From NCBI GenBank assembly GCA_022712075.1, contig JALAHE010000092.1, forward strand, positions 1 to 7,961: a stretch of DNA of 7,961 nt, given 5' to 3'. Below, in pieces: positions 5,115 through 7,961 of this stretch. The notes beneath the pieces are model-generated. The model saw nothing but the letters and a program-made list of their open reading frames with translations, was not told the origin of the DNA and did not search any database. Both the position numbers and the translations under genes were made by a program. Source of the stretch: Galactobacter sp. Lineage in GTDB: Bacteria > Actinomycetota > Actinomycetes > Actinomycetales > Micrococcaceae. Positions within the stretch are counted from its first letter, which is position 1. Each line of letters opens with the position of its first letter.

Positions 5115-6155
5115 TCACGCGCCCCTTGCCCCGCGGAGCCCGCGCTCCAGGAAGCCGATCGCCTCGCGGAAGGCCTCGGTGCCGGTGCGGCTCGCGGCGG
5201 TGGTGTTGGTGAAGGCGTGGATGTGCCCCGTCACCACCTGCAGTGTGGCTGGCACGCCAGCGTCCTGGAGGCGCCGGGCGTAGGCGATCCCCTCGTCGCG
5301 CAGAACGTCGAAGCCGGCGACGGCCACGTGCGCGGGCGCGAGACCACTCACGTCCTCGGCGAGGAGCGGGGAGACGCGCGGGTCGGTGAGTTGGCTGCGG
5401 TCCGGGACGTAGCGCTCGCTGTACCAGTCCATCTGCTGCTCCGTGAGGAAGAACCCCTCGGCAAACGTCGCGTAGGACGCGCTCTTGTGGGCCAGGTCGG
5501 TGACGGGGAAGAAGAGCAGCTGGAAGTCGGGCGGGGTGTCGTCCTTGGTCTGCTGGGCGATCACCGCCGCGAAGTTGCCGCCGGCACTGTCTCCCGCGAC
5601 TGCCACGGTGCGGCCCAGCGAGGGCTGCTCCCGGATCCAGCGATACGCCGCGAGGGCGTCGTCGATCCCGGCGGGGAAGGGATGCTCCGGGGCCAAGCGG
5701 TAGTCCACCGAGACGACGGTGACGGGCAGGGGGTGCGCAATGAAGCGGCAGACGGCGTCCGGCGAATCGAGCCCGCCGAGCACCCACCCGCCCCCGTGGA
5801 AGTAGGCCACGGTGCCGATCGAGTCCTCGGCGTGGGCGTGCCGGTAGCTGCGGGCCGGGATGGTTCCGCCCGGCCCGGGGATCGAGAGGTCCTCCACGCG
5901 GTCCACGGGCAGCCGCTTGCCGAACACATAGGCCTCGCTGTCGATCGTCCGCCGGGCCGCCTCCAGGGGCTGTTCGGAGAAGTCACTCGAGGGCATCGCG
6001 TTGAGCAGGCGCAGCGCCATCTGCACCTCGGGGTAGAGCACTTGGCCGTCGATCGAGATGGGCTTGCCGCCCAAGCGTCGCTGCAGCCCGGCGGGCAGGG
6101 CTCCGAGCCCTCCCAGGACCAGCTTGGCCAGACGGTCGCTCGCGGTGGGGCGCAT
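5115..6155 (-). CDS. Alpha/beta hydrolase fold-3 (family IV, HSL-like) esterase
   Basis: A 346-residue carboxylic-ester hydrolase of the hormone-sensitive-lipase-like family. The oxyanion-hole HGGG is at 120-123, the nucleophile elbow GDSAGG at 188-193 (Ser190), the probable acid is Asp283 in FDVLRDEG, and the base is His313 in HIHAF. YRLAPEHPFPAG (152-163) is another hallmark of the family. A roughly 90-residue N-terminal cap region precedes the core. There is no signal peptide, so it should be cytoplasmic; the physiological ester is unknown. The start is ATG at 6155, preceded 7 nt upstream by GAGGAG. The frame stays open far upstream (to 6911 on the minus strand), but that part is antisense to the aminotransferase gene and non-coding in appearance. 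It diverges from that gene across 132 nt, which contain a palindrome that may be its operator. Confidence 0.93.
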   Translation of the reverse strand: MRPTASDRLAKLVLGGLGALPAGLQRRLGGKPISIDGQVLYPEVQMALRLLNAMPSSDFSEQPLEAARRTIDSEAYVFGKRLPVDRVEDLSIPGPGGTIPARSYRHAHAEDSIGTVAYFHGGGWVLGGLDSPDAVCRFIAHPLPVTVVSVDYRLAPEHPFPAGIDDALAAYRWIREQPSLGRTVAVAGDSAGGNFAAVIAQQTKDDTPPDFQLLFFPVTDLAHKSASYATFAEGFFLTEQQMDWYSERYVPDRSQLTDPRVSPLLAEDVSGLAPAHVAVAGFDVLRDEGIAYARRLQDAGVPATLQVVTGHIHAFTNTTAASRTGTEAFREAIGFLERGLRGARGA

Positions 6156-6218
6156 GCAGGATCTCCTCGCAGGGGGTTGAGTCGGTGCGAACCGGCCCGT
6201 CCACCAGCACAACGAGCG

Positions 6219-6228
6219 GTTGGCCAAC
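6219..6228. promoter_or_regulatory. Palindrome in the hydrolase/aminotransferase divergent region, possible operator
   Basis: GTTGGCCAAC is a perfect 10-bp palindrome. It overlaps the end of the candidate minus-strand -10 (6232-6227) and the predicted hydrolase transcription start. That is a typical place for a repressor site. No regulator gene is adjacent, and a 10-bp palindrome can occur by chance in GC-rich DNA. Confidence 0.33.
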
Positions 6229-6232
6229 GATA
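6227..6232 (-). promoter_or_regulatory. Candidate -10 for the hydrolase gene
   Basis: On the minus strand, TATCGT (positions 6232 down to 6227) matches TANNNT. It is identical over TATCGTTG to the -10 candidate of the thioredoxin gene. Transcription would start near 6220, leaving a leader of about 65 nt with the GAGGAG ribosome binding site. No convincing -35. Confidence 0.4.
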
Positions 6233-6274
6233 GCCGCGAGGCACCCCGCGGTGCACCGATTCCTGGGCCCGTGA

Positions 6275-6280
6275 CAGCAT
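6275..6280 (+). promoter_or_regulatory. Candidate -10 for a leaderless aminotransferase mRNA
   Basis: CAGCAT is followed by 7 nt and then the ATG at 6288; no Shine-Dalgarno is present. It overlaps the alternative ATG at 6279, as happens at the 4266 gene. The hexamer match is partial. Confidence 0.35.
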
Positions 6281-6287
6281 GGGCACC

Positions 6288-7487
6288 ATGCAGCTCTCCC
6301 GCCGCGGCTCCGTCCCGCCGTTCCAGGTCATGTCCATCCTGCGGCGCGTGGGCGAGCTGCGCGCCGAGGGGCGCGACGTCATCTCCCTGTGCGCCGGCGA
6401 GCCCTCCGGCGGCGCCGCCCCGTCCGTCAACGCAGCGGCCGCCGCCGTCCACGCGGGCGGCGAGAGCCTGAACTACACGCCGGCCGCCGGCCTCCCCGAG
6501 CTGCGCCAGGCCATCGCCGGGCACTACGCGCGTTGGTACGGCACCGCCGTGGACCCGAGCGAGGTGATCGTCACGACGGGCGCCTCCGGGGCATTCATGC
6601 TCGCCTTCCTCGCCGCCTTCGAGGCCGGGGACGCCGTCGCGATCGCCCGCCCCGGCTACCCGGCCTACCGCAACATCCTCACGGCCCTCGGCCTGCGCGT
6701 CGTGGAGATCCCGTGTGGGCCACAGACCCGCTATCAGCCCACGCCCGAACTGCTCGACGCCGCTCGGCGGGAACACGGCCGGCTCGCCGGCCTGATCCTC
6801 GCCTCCCCGGCCAACCCCACCGGGACCATGGTCACGCGTCCCGAGCTCGAGGCCCTGCGCGCCTGGTGCGCACGCAACGACGCCCGGCTCATCAGCGACG
6901 AGATTTACCACGGGATCACCTACCCCGAGCCGGGCGCCCCCGACCCGCTCGGCGTGAGCGCGCGCGAGCTAGGCTCGGACGCCGTGGTCATCTCCTCGTT
7001 CTCCAAGTTCTGGGGGATGCCCGGCTGGCGCGTCGGCTGGCTCCTGGCCCCGTCCGAGCTGGCGGCGGGGATCGAGGCACTGGCCGGCAACGTGGCGCTG
7101 TGCCCGCCGGCCTCCGCCCAGCGCGCCGCCGTGCACGCCTTCGACGAGGAGGCGTACGCGTTCGGCGAGGCGCAGCTCGCGGAGTTCGCGCGCACCCGCG
7201 CCGCGCTGCTCGAGCGCCTGCCGGAGCTCGGCTGGGGCGAGGCGGCGCCAGCCGACGGCGCGTTCTACCTCTATGCGCAGCTGGGGCCCGCGCTGGGGTC
7301 CTTCCCGGATGCCGCGGCCTGGTGCTCCGCCCTGCTGGAGGAGGAGGGCGTGGCGCTCACGCCCGGCTCCGACTTCGACGGCGTGTTGGGCGCCGGCGCG
7401 GTGAGGCTGAGCTTCGCGGCCGGCCCGGAGGCCGTGAACCGCGCGGTGGGGCGGATCCTTGCCTTCCAGGGGCGCCACACCCGCTAG
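6288..7487 (+). CDS. Class I/II PLP-dependent aminotransferase (AspB-like)
   Basis: A 399-residue fold-type I aminotransferase. Motifs in order are: YTPAAGLPELRQAI substrate/dimer region; TTGASGAF phosphate-binding loop; RPGYPAYRNI; SPANPTG with N176 (NPTG 176-179); DEIYH with D204 and Y207 (PLP ring contacts); SFSKFWGMPGWRVGW with K240 as the Schiff-base lysine; and R373 in RLSFA for the substrate carboxylate. The stretch EIPCGPQTRYQPT and the overall length resemble the mycobacterial protein annotated AspB (Rv3565), compared from memory, but amino-acid specificity cannot be read from sequence. All catalytic residues are present, so it should be active in the cytoplasm. I prefer ATG 6288 over the in-frame ATG 6279 (3 residues longer), because CAGCAT lies 7 nt before 6288 and neither has a ribosome binding site. 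Its TAG stop overlaps that of the convergent gene. Confidence 0.93.
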   Translation: MQLSRRGSVPPFQVMSILRRVGELRAEGRDVISLCAGEPSGGAAPSVNAAAAAVHAGGESLNYTPAAGLPELRQAIAGHYARWYGTAVDPSEVIVTTGASGAFMLAFLAAFEAGDAVAIARPGYPAYRNILTALGLRVVEIPCGPQTRYQPTPELLDAARREHGRLAGLILASPANPTGTMVTRPELEALRAWCARNDARLISDEIYHGITYPEPGAPDPLGVSARELGSDAVVISSFSKFWGMPGWRVGWLLAPSELAAGIEALAGNVALCPPASAQRAAVHAFDEEAYAFGEAQLAEFARTRAALLERLPELGWGEAAPADGAFYLYAQLGPALGSFPDAAAWCSALLEEEGVALTPGSDFDGVLGAGAVRLSFAAGPEAVNRAVGRILAFQGRHTR

Positions 7488-7961
7488 ACGCGGTGCGTCT
7501 CCTCCTCGCCGAAGAGATCCTCCTCGGTCGGGGCCCTCCAGCGTGGGTCGTGCTCGAACTGATCCTCGTTGTTCTTGCCCAGCGCCGAGCCCGAGAACCG
7601 CGTGCCGTCGAACATCTGGATCACGCAGGTGAGGGTGCGGCCGCCCGCGGCGAAGTCGTCGTCGGTGGGCGCCCACGTGAACATGGAGAGCCTGGAGTCG
7701 TCCCACGCGGTGCCCGTGAACTCCTCGAAGGCCGGGATGCACTGCCGCTCGAAGAGCCGGTCCCACGCCGCTTCGTCGTCCTCGTCGGGCAGGCTCGTGC
7801 CCCCGATCACGCCCTGGGCCACGACCTGGCCGTCGTGCATCTGCCCGCAGTCCACCACCTTGAAGGTGGGGAAGTGGCGCCCGTTGGCCGTGTCAACGCA
7901 CGCGCCAACGCGCACCTCGCTGGGGCGCACCCAGCCGGGCGCCGGGGCGGCGGTCGTGGAC
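7484..7961 (-). CDS. Septum formation-domain (DUF4190/Septum_form-type) protein, N-terminus beyond window
   Basis: The visible 158 residues are the C-terminal part. The frame is open through the right edge (STTAAPAPGWVRPSEVRVG...), so the GTG at 7930 is probably internal, not the start. Septum_form-type features are present: an Ala/Pro/Thr linker, then VRVGACVD, VVDCGQMHDGQVVA, RQCIPAFEEFTG, FAAGGRTLTCVIQ and FSGSALG. Four cysteines (visible residues 21, 38, 74, 112) are placed for two disulfides, consistent with an extracytoplasmic domain. Members of this family usually have an N-terminal membrane anchor, which would lie outside the window. The tail is acidic (EEDLFGEEETHRV). Despite the domain name, a role in septation is poorly established for most members. 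Its TAG stop overlaps the aminotransferase stop. Confidence 0.8.
   Translation of the reverse strand, partial: STTAAPAPGWVRPSEVRVGACVDTANGRHFPTFKVVDCGQMHDGQVVAQGVIGGTSLPDEDDEAAWDRLFERQCIPAFEEFTGTAWDDSRLSMFTWAPTDDDFAAGGRTLTCVIQMFDGTRFSGSALGKNNEDQFEHDPRWRAPTEEDLFGEEETHRV
7486..7500. terminator. Small hairpin at the convergent gene ends
   Basis: AGACGC (7486-7491) and GCGTCT (7495-7500) form a perfect 6-bp stem with a GGT loop, starting inside the shared stop-codon region. On the plus strand a CT-rich stretch follows. Because the two coding regions overlap, any terminator for the aminotransferase must lie within the opposing gene, as this one does. Confidence 0.3.

Noticed and set aside
5106..6233. 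375-aa plus-strand ORF opposite the hydrolase
   Set aside because: It is a GC-bias shadow of the hydrolase gene, has no ribosome binding site or recognisable domain, and a Gly/Arg/Val/His-rich composition typical of antisense frames.
6156..6911. Extension of the hydrolase frame upstream to an ATG at 6911 on the minus strand (598 aa in all)
   Set aside because: The extra 252 residues are antisense to the well-supported aminotransferase, Gly/Ala/Arg/His-rich and without motifs. The hydrolase has its own ribosome binding site and ATG at 6155.
6969..7766. 265-aa minus-strand ORF across the aminotransferase and septum-formation-type gene
   Set aside because: It overlaps two supported genes in a different frame and has an Arg/Gly/His-rich shadow composition.
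1..7961. A new defence, mobile or biosynthetic system spanning several genes
   Set aside because: The genes belong to unrelated housekeeping or hypothetical families, are separated by hairpins and own promoters, and change strand repeatedly. There are no transposases, integrases, attachment repeats, nuclease/NTPase modules or CRISPR-like repeats.

Overview
The window reads as chromosomal DNA from a very GC-rich actinobacterium, plausibly Micrococcales, though the genus cannot be fixed from sequence alone. Four things support this: codon third positions are overwhelmingly G/C; RlmN and the thioredoxin read like mycobacterial/actinobacterial orthologues; a septum-formation-type cysteine-rich domain is present; and several genes appear to be transcribed as leaderless mRNAs, a common actinobacterial habit. 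There is no rRNA, tRNA, CRISPR array, insertion sequence or prophage gene.

Layout. Positions 1-752 (minus) hold the visible part of a two-span membrane protein whose C-terminus runs off the left edge. Diverging from it on the plus strand is a 44-residue, strongly acidic protein (835-969) with a good ribosome binding site, followed by a 57-residue two-span membrane protein (1162-1335). Next on the plus strand come rlmN (1472-2746), a strong GC hairpin, a CsoR/CstR-like operator, a thioredoxin gene (2886-3275), an MpaB/rubber-oxygenase-family (DUF2236) protein (3349-4182) and an unrecognised 272-residue protein (4266-5084). A family IV (hormone-sensitive-lipase-like) alpha/beta hydrolase lies on the minus strand (6155-5115), diverging from a class I PLP aminotransferase (6288-7487). 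The aminotransferase converges, with overlapping stop codons, on a minus-strand septum-formation-domain protein that enters from the right edge (7961-7484).

How the genes relate. This looks like a string of mostly single-gene transcription units rather than one pathway. Most genes have their own apparent promoter, and hairpins separate several of them. Two themes stand out. First, a -10-like hexamer (consensus near TANNNT) lies 6-8 nt before the ATG of six genes that lack a Shine-Dalgarno sequence, which points to leaderless expression and helps fix start codons. Second, the thioredoxin has a perfect 8-bp-arm palindrome of the type recognised by CsoR/CstR repressors just upstream, which suggests control by copper or by sulfane sulfur/persulfide.

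I found no convincing new multi-gene system. The best leads are the trx operator, the leaderless-promoter series, the unrecognised protein with a possible internal duplication, and the small acidic ORF.
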